DNA of 64,000 bases from positions 1 to 64,000 of the forward strand of contig JAUNOY010000011.1 of NCBI GenBank assembly GCA_030536995.1, given 5' to 3'. The DNA is from Eubacteriales bacterium (GTDB lineage Bacteria > Bacillota > Clostridia > Lachnospirales > Lachnospiraceae). Below, piece after piece: positions 18,575 through 26,533 of this stretch. The notes below the pieces were generated by a model. The model ran no database searches, had not been told where the DNA came from, and saw nothing but the letters and a program-made list of their open reading frames with translations. Within the stretch, counting starts at the first letter, position 1. The number at the start of each line of letters is the position of its first letter. Position numbers and translations under genes: made by a program.

Positions 18575-19945
18575 TTAAGCGTAATTTTCTGTTTTCTTAC
18601 GTTCCTGACTCTTTTCCCAAAGTTTATCTGCTGTCGGAGTCCAGTTCTTTGCATAATTTTCACATTTATCACATAAATGATCTACGCTTTCCGGAGACTG
18701 AAGATCTGTGGATTCAGCCTCTGTACTGTGTACAATTTCTCTCAGTTTCTCCGGATTTTCAAGCATTGGACATGGTCTCAAATGATTCTCATTGAATGGC
18801 TGTCCATCATGATATGCCATGAAAATAGGAGACTGGAGACATTCCAGCAATGTTTTTTTACGGATATTGGAATCTGAATAATGGATAAATACACATGGAT
18901 CCACATCACCGTTTGCATTAATATGAAGGTATCTTCTTCCTCCTGCGATACAGCCCCCAACGTACTCTCCGTCATTCTGGAAATCCATTGCAAAAATAGG
19001 TTTTGTGCTTCTGATTTCGCGAATTCTATGGTACATAAATTCTCTCTGTTCCGGATTTGGAAGAAGTTCCGGAACTGCATCATTTCCAACCGGCATATAG
19101 TGGAAATACCATACAAATTTTGCCCCCCATTTTATCATCTGGTCAATAAACTCAAAGGAACTGATTGAGTCCAGATTCTGGCTAGTATAACAACAGGATA
19201 ATCCAAATGGGAGATGTTTTTCCTTCAGTATTTTCATAGCCTTTACGACTTTCTGATAAGTACCGTTTCCACGACGTCCATCTGTGGCTTCTTCAAATCC
19301 CTCTACACTAATTGCAGGAATAAAATTTTTCACACGTAGCATATCCTCCGCAAATGCTTCATCGATAAGCGTCGCATTTGTAAAACTGAGGAACTGACAG
19401 TCACTGTGTTTTTCGCAAATTGCAATTAAATCTTTTTTACGCACCAGAGGCTCTCCACCAGTGTAAATATACATATAAACACCAAGTTCTTTTCCCTGTG
19501 AAATAATAGAATCAATCTCATCAAAAGATAAATTCAACTTATTTCCATATTCTGCTGCCCAGCAACCTGTACAGTGAAGATTACATGCGGATGTCGGATC
19601 CAGAAGAATCGCCCACGGAATATTGCATCCGTATTTTTTTCTGTTTTCCTCCTGCTTTGACCAGCCCACAATATTTGCATTAAAGAAGAAATTTTCAAAT
19701 GTTGCCTTCAAAACATCTTTGTCAATATCCTTCAAAGCACTCATAATAAGCTGATACATATTGTTGTCCGGATTGGACAAAACTTTTCGGAACGCCTCTC
19801 TCTGTGTCGGAAAGCTGTCCGGTCCATCTCCCGCAAATTTGTCAACCAGATTCAGCAGTTTACCTGCATTCTTCTCCGGATCCTTTTCCAGATAATGAAA
19901 AGCAGTCTTTAAAGTTGTTTTTTTCAGCTCGTTCTTAATTCCCAT
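18575..19945 (-). CDS. Radical SAM protein with SPASM-like C-terminal cysteines
   Basis: A 456-residue iron-sulfur enzyme. The [4Fe-4S]/SAM motif CNLHCTGC is at Cys121, Cys125 and Cys128, followed by YTGGEPLVRK (the SAM-binding GGE). The C-terminal part has scattered cysteines (GGCIAGG, DPCVF, RPCPML, HLCDKCENY) that could bind auxiliary clusters as in SPASM proteins. An N-terminal helical extension of about 100 residues is unusual. No peptide substrate or partner gene lies nearby, so the product is unknown. It is probably monocistronic. Confidence 0.85.
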   Translation of the reverse strand: MGIKNELKKTTLKTAFHYLEKDPEKNAGKLLNLVDKFAGDGPDSFPTQREAFRKVLSNPDNNMYQLIMSALKDIDKDVLKATFENFFFNANIVGWSKQEENRKKYGCNIPWAILLDPTSACNLHCTGCWAAEYGNKLNLSFDEIDSIISQGKELGVYMYIYTGGEPLVRKKDLIAICEKHSDCQFLSFTNATLIDEAFAEDMLRVKNFIPAISVEGFEEATDGRRGNGTYQKVVKAMKILKEKHLPFGLSCCYTSQNLDSISSFEFIDQMIKWGAKFVWYFHYMPVGNDAVPELLPNPEQREFMYHRIREIRSTKPIFAMDFQNDGEYVGGCIAGGRRYLHINANGDVDPCVFIHYSDSNIRKKTLLECLQSPIFMAYHDGQPFNENHLRPCPMLENPEKLREIVHSTEAESTDLQSPESVDHLCDKCENYAKNWTPTADKLWEKSQERKKTENYA

Positions 19946-20217
19946 CGTTTAATCTCCTCCTGAAATTGTAAAAAGGTCCCTTTCCCTGTCTCCTTATCTT
20001 TTCAATATCCTACACCATAAAAAGATAAGAAAATACAGACAATCTTCTGCTTTTATATCCTTTTCATACATTTTCGTGTTTTTGTCTGAATATACTTTAC
20101 ATAATATAGAATGGAAATTTTGTCGAGCAATTTAACATCTATGTTAACTTCCAGAAATTTTACAACTAAATCAACGCTCTTCCTTTCACAGCAATCGTCG
20201 ATTAAACACAACTCGAT

Positions 20218-20439
20218 TTAATGTCCGTTCATAAACTTATCCAAATCTTCCAGTGCTTCTATCAATTCTGGATTTCTTTCTCTTGATATTAATTGTGATA
20301 AATGCATCAATTGCCAAGGTTCTGGTTCACATGCGACATCATATGACATGTGAACCATTTTCCATAAAAAATCCGCTTTTTTTGTTTTCGGATGATTCAT
20401 ACAGTATTCTTCAATTATAATTCTTGAGTATTCATCCAT
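20218..20439 (-). CDS. Small hypothetical protein (73 aa)
   Basis: A predicted helical, acidic 73-residue protein containing a Trp-Met-His-rich centre and ending EALEDLDKFMNGH. I do not recognise the family. There is no strong ribosome site (only GATGAG about 7 bp before the ATG), so translation is uncertain. It stands between the radical SAM gene and the dinB/IS630 remnant, in the first part of the decayed zone. Confidence 0.4.
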   Translation of the reverse strand: MDEYSRIIIEEYCMNHPKTKKADFLWKMVHMSYDVACEPEPWQLMHLSQLISRERNPELIEALEDLDKFMNGH

Positions 20440-20483
20440 GCTTACTCATCTAGTGCACTGACATAATGATAATTAAACTAACT

Positions 20484-20508
20484 CTATCCTGATTAAAACT
20501 CAGGATAG
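20484..20508. repeat. Perfect inverted repeat beside the IS630 remnant
   Basis: CTATCCTGA and TCAGGATAG form a perfect 9-bp stem with a 7-base loop. It overlaps the reading-through end of the transposase remnant and may be part of the element end or a terminator. Confidence 0.5.
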
Positions 20509-20864
20509 GGAGAAACCAATTTTATACGGGCATCTTTTGTTGTAAACTACCAGTTTACTTTGGATTTCCCGTTGTTACGTTCGTCTTCCCAAGCTGCAAG
20601 CTCTGAACGTAAGACATCAATAGACGAAATCCTTCGAGATAAACATTGACGCGTCATAACATTGAGCTCTATCTCGGCGATATCAAGCCAGCTTCCATGT
20701 TTCGGTGTGTAATGTATCTCAAGTTTTTTTATGATACGTCTTGCTTCCGGATCGCCCCCAACTGCCATCGGCTTTCCGGCAAGTTCCGGATGATGCAACA
20801 TCTCGACACTTGCGTAAAAGCTATTCATATCTGAATGAAGAATTGTCCTGCTCATAACATTCAC
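20493..20864 (-). pseudogene. Chimeric remnant: dinB 5' end fused to IS630-type transposase 3' end
   Basis: The open frame runs from ATG 20864 to a TAG at 20547 (105 codons). Its first 43 residues are the start of a Y-family DNA polymerase IV (ILHSDMNSFYASVEM with catalytic Asp, then GKPMAVGGDPEARR). From about residue 44 it becomes the C-terminus of an IS630/Tc1-type transposase (EIHYTPKHGSWLDIAEIE, with the last Glu of the DDE set in this block). The TAG stands where IS630 proteins have Gln (VNW-stop-FTTKDARIKL), and the frame then runs on to TAA at 20493. So an insertion in dinB was followed by deletion of both neighbours and a nonsense change. No active product is expected. Confidence 0.85.
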
Positions 20865-21048
20865 CTACCAGTCTAAAAATCGTAATAAAACTTCTTTGCT
20901 TCATATTGACTTTGTGAAGTTTTTGAATTATAATTTCTACTAACTACACGAACATTTGTTTGCATTTTGTACGTGATAATGAACTCTGTCAATAGTTTTT
21001 ATAAAGTTGATGAAGTTACGATTTCAAAAACTTAGAAAGGATCCCACT

Positions 21049-21258
21049 ATGAATTTTTCAGACAAGATTAAGTTTCAACGAGAACAAAATCATCTGACGC
21101 AGAAAGAACTTGCAGAACTGGTCGGCGTATCCCAGCGTGCGATTGCAGCTTATGAAAGTTCCGGCACCATCGCACGAATCTCTACTATGAGAAAGCTCGC
21201 TCATGCATACCAAATCCCCTATAACCAGGTACATGTCAAAGAAGAGAGCAGAATATGA
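21049..21258 (+). CDS. Small XRE-type helix-turn-helix regulator
   Basis: A 69-residue DNA-binding protein consisting of a single HTH_3 domain: LTQKELAELVGVSQRAIAAYE forms helices 2-3, then a short C-terminal helix. The frame is open from 21007, but GAAAGGA lies 8 bp before the ATG at 21049, which is preferred. No other domain is present. It lies 110 bp upstream of the LacI regulator on the same strand and may be cotranscribed. The target is unknown. Confidence 0.8.
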   Translation: MNFSDKIKFQREQNHLTQKELAELVGVSQRAIAAYESSGTIARISTMRKLAHAYQIPYNQVHVKEESRI

Positions 21259-21368
21259 AGATTTCAGTAGTTGGAAGCATCAGGAAACTATGATTTTTGA
21301 AATTGAAAATTTCAGACAAAATTGTATAATAAATTTAAAGTGACTTGTAATGTTTTTGGGAGGAAATC

Positions 21369-22391
21369 ATGATTCGTGTAAAAGATATTGCAAATATGGT
21401 CGGAGTAAGTCCTACTACAGTGTCAAATGTTATTCACGGAAATACAAAGAGGGTATCGCAGGAAACAGCACAGAAAATCAGCAGTATACTTGATGAGGTG
21501 GGGTATATTCCTAATATGGGTGCCCGGCTTTTGTCACAGAATACTTCTCATATTATTGGATTGGTAATAGGTTTTAATTATCTTCATGGTGAAAACGCCA
21601 TGCAGGATCCATTTGTCAGTACATTTGTTGGACAAATTTCCTGTGAAATTGAAAATGCCGGTTACTATATGATGATTATCAGAGGTGATGATTGCCGGAA
21701 AGTTGCTGAGGTGGCTTCGCGATGGAATGTAGATGGTCTTATTGTTCTGGGATGGACCGAAAAGAGCCATAAAACATTAAAAAAAATGCTGAAAAAACCA
21801 ACAGTTGCTATTGATACATATGTGAGTGACCCTGAACTGGTGGTAAATGTGGGGACGGATGATTTTGATGGAGCCTATCAGCTTGGAAAGTATTGGGCAG
21901 ATCATGGATTCAGGAAAACACTGTTTCTGACAGAAAATACTGCAGAGATGGATCAGTGTCGATTTGCCGGATTTCAAAGAGCGATGACAGAGGCATTTGG
22001 AGAGTGCAAAAAGGAAGAAAGATTAATCTTACTTTCGTCGAGAAAAGAAGTACGCAGATTACAATATGATAAACTGCTCCCCAGGTTCAGGGAGGCGGGA
22101 TCACTCGCATTTATTTCTGATTATCTCGCTATAGATGCTGTCAATTATTTTATTGATAAGGGAGTCAGGGTACCTGAGGATATATCGATAACAGGGTTTG
22201 ATGATACCTTTTATGCAGAACTTATTCGCCCCAGGTTAACTACGGTTCACCAGAATATTGGGTTAAAAGCTTCAACTGCTATGCAATTATTGCTGAGACT
22301 GATAAACCGAGAGAAATTGCCGGAGGAAGAGAGAAATATAAAGATCGCCGTACAGTTGGTTGTAAGAGAGTCAATAAGAAAAAGAGAATAG
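21369..22391 (+). CDS. LacI family transcriptional regulator
   Basis: A 340-residue repressor-type protein. The N-terminal HTH (KDIANMVGVSPTTVSNVIHG, residues 5-24) with hinge helix is followed by a periplasmic-binding-protein-like sugar domain (about 60-335) including GFDDTFYAELIRPRLTTV near residue 278. GGGAGG precedes the ATG. The next transcription unit carries two LacI-type palindromes around its promoter and encodes a sugar ABC remnant and a glucosidase, so this protein is the likely controller, responding to an alpha-glucoside. The inducer is inferred. Confidence 0.9.
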   Translation: MIRVKDIANMVGVSPTTVSNVIHGNTKRVSQETAQKISSILDEVGYIPNMGARLLSQNTSHIIGLVIGFNYLHGENAMQDPFVSTFVGQISCEIENAGYYMMIIRGDDCRKVAEVASRWNVDGLIVLGWTEKSHKTLKKMLKKPTVAIDTYVSDPELVVNVGTDDFDGAYQLGKYWADHGFRKTLFLTENTAEMDQCRFAGFQRAMTEAFGECKKEERLILLSSRKEVRRLQYDKLLPRFREAGSLAFISDYLAIDAVNYFIDKGVRVPEDISITGFDDTFYAELIRPRLTTVHQNIGLKASTAMQLLLRLINREKLPEEERNIKIAVQLVVRESIRKRE

Positions 22392-22480
22392 AAATAACAA
22401 AAGGATTCAGATCTGGGGAGATTTGGTTCCTTTTTAGTTATATTTTACAAAAGCAGTTGCAATGTATTGTGTATTGTTAT

Positions 22481-22558
22481 AGTTTTGCGGAAAACCTATT
22501 GAATTATTGTGAAAAAATATTTATAATACAAATTACATTAAAGGTTTAGCGCAAAACT
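22481..22558 (+). promoter_or_regulatory. Sigma-A promoter flanked by two LacI-type operators
   Basis: TTGAAT (22499-22504) and TATAAT (22522-22527) are spaced by 17 bp. Operator-like near-palindromes flank them: AGTTTTGCGGAAAACC at 22481-22496 just upstream of the -35, and GGTTTAGCGCAAAACT at 22543-22558 just after the expected start point. Both match an AGTTTTGC-GCAAAACT consensus with two or three changes. Their centres are 62 bp apart, near six helical turns, which suits one repressor looping or two in phase. Confidence 0.75.
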
Positions 22559-22569
22559 AAAGAAATATA

Positions 22570-22812
22570 GAGGAGGCAGAAGGAAAAGATGTAACTATCA
22601 GTATTATGGGAAGAAAGGTAGAAATACATGATGCAATGTTAGAAGCTGCCGACCGTTACATGGAATTACATCCTAATGTTACAGTTGTAATGGAAACAGT
22701 CGCAGGTGGTGATGATTATGACGGTACTCTTAAAACCAGATTAAATGGTGGAAATATGCCAACCATTTTTACTCTTCAGGGTCCTCTGAATTGGGATGAG
22801 TGGGGAGAGAAT
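22570..22812 (+). pseudogene. Fragment of an ABC sugar-binding protein gene
   Basis: In frame from about 22570 (with ATG at 22606) the translation reads as the N-terminal lobe of a family-1 extracellular solute-binding protein: VTISIMGRKVEIHD, then ADRYMELHPNVTV, GDDYDGTLKTRLNGGNMPTIF and GPLNWDEWGE. The lipoprotein signal peptide is missing upstream and the gene is cut at about 22805-22814, where permease sequence begins in another frame. Only about 80 of the usual 400 or more residues remain. Confidence 0.8.
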
Positions 22813-22813
22813 A

Positions 22814-23116
22814 TGCGGAATGTTCAGAAGATTTTTCTGCATAGTTCCGCGTTTGTTAAAGCCAATCATTGTGACAGTGGCAATTTTAAATGTAATGTCA
22901 ACCTGGAACGACTATCTTCTTCCATCTCTTGTAATCAATAAGGAAGGGATTCAGACATTGCCATTAAAAACATTTTTATTTTTTGGACAATTCGCAAAGA
23001 AATGAGATTTAGCTACGGCAGGATTAGTTTTGTGTATGATACCAATTATTATTTTTTATTTTTGTTGTCAGAAGTATATTGTTAAAGACGTAACAGAAGG
23101 AGCAGTGAAAGGATAA
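22814..23116 (+). pseudogene. Fragment of an ABC sugar permease gene (MalG type)
   Basis: In the frame starting near 22814 the sequence is the C-terminal quarter of a MalG/CUT1 inner-membrane permease: GMFRRFFCIVPRLLKPIIV, VMSTWNDYLLPSLVI, IQTLPLKTFLFFGQFAKK, then an in-frame TGA at 23003-23005 where permeases have Trp. The frame continues DLATAGLVLCMIPIIIFYF and ends TAA at 23116, three bases before the glucosidase start. The rest of the binding protein, the whole MalF-type gene and most of malG are deleted. Confidence 0.85.
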
Positions 23117-23118
23117 AA

Positions 23119-24786
23119 ATGAGTGTGAAAAATCAGTGGTGGAAAAAAAGTGTGGTATACCAGATTTATCCAAGAAGTTTTATGGATAGCAACGGAGATG
23201 GGATTGGTGATATAAACGGTATTGTTGAGAAGCTTGATTATTTAAAAGAACTTGGAGTGGATGTACTGTGGCTTTCTCCTGTTTATAAATCTCCTAATGA
23301 CGACAATGGGTATGACATTTCTGATTATCAGGATATTATGGATGATTTTGGAACACTGTCAGATTTTGACAGAATGTTACAGGAAGCACATAAGCGAGGT
23401 CTGAAAATCATGATGGATCTTGTTGTGAATCATACATCAGATGAACATCCATGGTTTGTGGAAAGCAGAAAATCCAAAGATAATCCATACAGGGATTATT
23501 ATATTTGGAAAGACCCTGTGAATGGAAAGGAACCAAATAACTGGGGAGCGTGCTTTGGAGGCTCTGCCTGGGAATTTGACGAACATACAGGAATGTATTA
23601 CCTGCATTTGTTCTCAAAGAAACAGCCTGATCTTAATTGGGAAAATGAGGAGGTTCGTCATAAAATATATGATATGATGAACTGGTGGTGCGAAAAAGGA
23701 ATCGACGGATTCCGTATGGACGTTATCAGCCTGCTTTCGAAAGTACAGACATTTCCAGACGGGGAGTGCAAAGGCGGTTTGTACGGAGACAGTGACCCTT
23801 ACATCTGCAGTGGACCAAGAATACATGAATTTCTCAGAGAAATGAATAAGGAAGTATTGTCAAAATACGATTTGATTACTGTAGGAGAAACAGCTGGTGT
23901 CACTATTGAACAGGCAAAAAAATATGCAAATCTTGATGGGTCAGAATTAAACATGGTGTTTCAGTTTGAACACGCTTTTCTGGCAAATGGACCTTATGGT
24001 AAGTGGACAGATAATCCGGTACCGTTGTTGGAGTTGAAGCAGGTGATGAGCAAGTGGCAGACGGCACTGGAAGGAAAGGCATGGAACAGCCTGTATTGGG
24101 ACAATCATGATCAGCCCAGGGCAGTTTCCAGATACGGAAATGACAGTTCTGAGTTTCGTGAGATTTCAGCAAAAATGCTGGCTACCTGTCTTCATATGAT
24201 GCAGGGAACACCATATATTTATCAAGGTGAAGAACTGGGAATGACCAATATCTATTTTGACAGTATTGATGATTATAAGGATATTGAATGTATAAATAAT
24301 TACCGTGAATTAACAGAATCGGGTTTGATAAGTGAAGAAGACATGATTCGTTATCTGGGATTAAGAGGTCGTGATAATGCAAGAACACCTATGCAATGGA
24401 GTGATTCCCCCAATGCCGGATTTACTGTGGGTACACCATGGATTAAGGTAAATCCGAATTATAAGGAAATCAATGCGGAATCACAGATTTCCGATAAATC
24501 GTCTGTGTTTCATTATTATAAAAAATTGATTCAACTGAGGAAAGAATACGATATTATCATAGATGGGCATTACAATCTTCTACTTCCTGAAGATGAACGC
24601 ATCTTTGCATATGAACGAATATTAGGTGGACAAAAACTGTTAGTAATATGTAATTTTACACAGGAAGAAGCAGAGTGTACTTTGGCAAACATAAATGAGG
24701 GAACTGTACTTATTTCCAATTATGAGAACCATAAACCGCATATGATGCAGCCATATGAAGCAATTGCGGTTCTCTATGGGGAGTAA
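23119..24786 (+). CDS. Alpha-glucosidase, GH13 (oligo-1,6-glucosidase type)
   Basis: A 555-residue cytoplasmic GH13 enzyme that releases glucose from short alpha-glucosides. The catalytic set is complete: nucleophile Asp201 in GFRMDVI, acid/base Glu257 in TVGETAG, and Asp331 in DNHDQPR. DLVVNHTSDEHPWF is conserved region I. The residue after the nucleophile is Val202, which in this family goes with preference for alpha-1,6 bonds (isomaltose, panose); this is family knowledge, not proof. It is the only intact gene of a LacI-controlled operon whose transporter has been deleted, so substrate must enter by another route if it is still used. Confidence 0.93.
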   Translation: MSVKNQWWKKSVVYQIYPRSFMDSNGDGIGDINGIVEKLDYLKELGVDVLWLSPVYKSPNDDNGYDISDYQDIMDDFGTLSDFDRMLQEAHKRGLKIMMDLVVNHTSDEHPWFVESRKSKDNPYRDYYIWKDPVNGKEPNNWGACFGGSAWEFDEHTGMYYLHLFSKKQPDLNWENEEVRHKIYDMMNWWCEKGIDGFRMDVISLLSKVQTFPDGECKGGLYGDSDPYICSGPRIHEFLREMNKEVLSKYDLITVGETAGVTIEQAKKYANLDGSELNMVFQFEHAFLANGPYGKWTDNPVPLLELKQVMSKWQTALEGKAWNSLYWDNHDQPRAVSRYGNDSSEFREISAKMLATCLHMMQGTPYIYQGEELGMTNIYFDSIDDYKDIECINNYRELTESGLISEEDMIRYLGLRGRDNARTPMQWSDSPNAGFTVGTPWIKVNPNYKEINAESQISDKSSVFHYYKKLIQLRKEYDIIIDGHYNLLLPEDERIFAYERILGGQKLLVICNFTQEEAECTLANINEGTVLISNYENHKPHMMQPYEAIAVLYGE

Positions 24787-24846
24787 GTGTTAAACATCGA
24801 GAGATTGGATATCTTATGAATTTGTAGTATCAGTGCGAGCGATTAA

Positions 24847-24877
24847 AAGGCTGTCGTAAAAGACAGTCTTTTTTTAT
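24847..24877 (+). terminator. Terminator after the glucosidase
   Basis: AAGGCTGTC paired with GACAGTCTT (one G-U) around a short loop, followed by seven T. Confidence 0.9.
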
Positions 24878-25034
24878 ATGATAAAACATGAAAGACAGAA
24901 GTTTATAGATTTTGGACAGATTATTTCATGGGCAATATGCGGTAGTAATGTTATGATAAACACACTTAAATATGCAAGGTGAACAATAACTTCTTGGAAT
25001 TCTGAGCCTTGATTTTTCACAATGTCATTAACTT

Positions 25035-25077
25035 AAGGAATCTTTTACATTTTGAAGTGTAAGAGGTTCCTTTTTTC
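25035..25077. terminator. Second terminator-like hairpin, no nearby gene
   Basis: AAGGAA-TCTTTTACA paired with TGTAAGAGG-TTCCTT, with several wobble pairs, followed by TTTTTT. No gene ends in front of it, so it may be the end of a small unrecognised transcript or a relic of a lost gene. Confidence 0.6.
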
Positions 25078-25317
25078 TGCGATTTTGCTGCATAATAAAA
25101 ATAGATAATAGGTGTCTTTTCCATGCCAGGACCTCTTTTATTTTGCATGAAAATTGAAAAATCGGTTTATTATAGTGTGCCTGATAATACTTTAGAAACA
25201 TCAATACCTACTGCATTCATGGATTAGTCACTCCTAATAATTATTACAATGGGAATATACCAGTTTTACTCATTACCTATTCAATCTACTGTGGTGTGAC
25301 ACGAACGTATCATGTGA

Positions 25318-25458
25318 CAGTTCAACCTGCATAAAACGAACGCTGCGAATGAGATCTGGTTAACAGGCTATGATGAGGACGATATGTCCAAGGAGGCCTA
25401 CGTTGTACCATTGCGCTTTCATTCTAACAGCTTCAGTAATAAGTTGGTTAGTACATAA
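25318..25458 (+). pseudogene. Possible tail of an unknown gene
   Basis: After an in-frame TGA the frame is open for 46 codons and reads protein-like (NEIWLTGYDEDDMSKEAY, then VVPLRFHSNSFSNKL) to a TAA. No start with a ribosome site is visible, so I take it as the 3' end of a deleted gene, possibly chance. From 25078 to 25317 I see no gene. A direct repeat TACATAACT occurs at 25452-25460 and 25468-25476. Confidence 0.3.
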
Positions 25459-25511
25459 CTGGTTTATTACATAACTAACCTTATTAGTATTGTAGCAGGA
25501 GGCCTTTTATT

Positions 25512-26119
25512 ATGGCAAGAAGAGAAAAGAAACCTGTACACAAAGTAGTAATGACAGAAGGAAAGCGAAACATCATTCAGCAACTTCTTCAGGAGTATGA
25601 TATTGAAACCGCTGAAGATATCCAGGATGCGCTTAAGGATCTGCTTGACGGCACCATCAAAGAGATGATGGAGTAATCAGAAAACTGGCTGCCTACGTCA
25701 TTCTTGGCATCAACACAGAAGGGAAAAAAGAGGTTCTTTCAATCACTGTCGGTGATAATGAAAGTTCAAAATACTGGCTGTCCGTCCTGAATGAGCTGAA
25801 GAATCGTGGTGTAAAGGATATCCTGATTATCTGCGCTGACGGTCTTAGTGGCATTAAAGAGGCAATTGCCGCTGCATTTCCAAAAACAGCGTATCAGAGA
25901 TGTATTGTACATCAGGTAAGAAACACGCTAAAATATGTTCCGGATAAGGACAGAAAAGCGTTCGCTTCTGACCCAAAAACGATTTGCCATGCTTCCGATG
26001 AAGAGAAGGCTAGACTGACTCTGGATCGAGTTACTGAAAAATGGACTATGAGCATTCGGAACTGGGGACAGGTCTACGGCGAACTCAGCATTATGTATGA
26101 GGGACGACTCCCAGAATAA
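25512..26119 (+). pseudogene. IS256-family transposase with two internal deletions
   Basis: The frame from ATG 25512, with a good AGGAGG site, gives 54 residues typical of the IS256 (mutator) transposase N-terminus (NIIQQLLQEYDIETAEDIQD, then TIKEMME) and stops at 25676. In another frame from 25673 the central part resumes (VIRKLAAYVILGINTEGKKE, ICADGLSGIKEAI with a catalytic Asp, YQRCIVHQVRN). At about 26045 it jumps from VTEKW directly to the family's last residues TMSIRNWGQVYGELSIMYEG, ending at 26119. About 130 residues and then about 90 residues are missing by comparison with the family. The element cannot move by itself. Confidence 0.88.
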
Positions 26120-26533
26120 CAGAATCTATATGCATGATGAGAAGGACGTTTTTGACGTCTGCTCTTGACATGCCCGAAATCATGTTGTATATATAGCAAG
26201 AGCTGGAAGCTCCAATTTAGCGCTTCCATCTCGATCATTATCATAGAAGATTATTATTTACAGACTTTTCTTCATAGTCTCTCCGGTTTTCCTTCATGCT
26301 GGTCTCCTTCTGTTTATTCCCGGTAAATCTGTGCAAACCGGAAATTTCTGATGAATAACATGGTGCAGGATCGTTTTCGATTATTATATTTTACTGTGAG
26401 ATTGTGATATTAGCAATAGTGAAATGGGGCAGAGAAGAGTTGAAAAGGCAGACGGATAAGAAACAAAGATAAAATAGTAAAAATAGAATAGAACAAAGAA
26501 AGAATATGGAGATAAAACAGAAAGGAATAAACA
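26120..26533. other. Intergenic region before the GH43 gene
   Basis: No gene is recognised. The first part probably contains the right end of the IS256 element. A minus-strand 18-codon frame (26241-26297) has an AAGGAG site but no recognisable product. CCGGT...ACCGG at about 26321-26342 is a spaced inverted repeat. The promoter of the GH43 gene must lie here but is not clear. Confidence 0.5.

Noticed and set aside
26241-26297. 18-codon ORF on the minus strand with an AAGGAG site
   Set aside because: Too short, ends at once, no recognisable product, and it lies in decayed DNA. Possibly the cut start of a lost gene.
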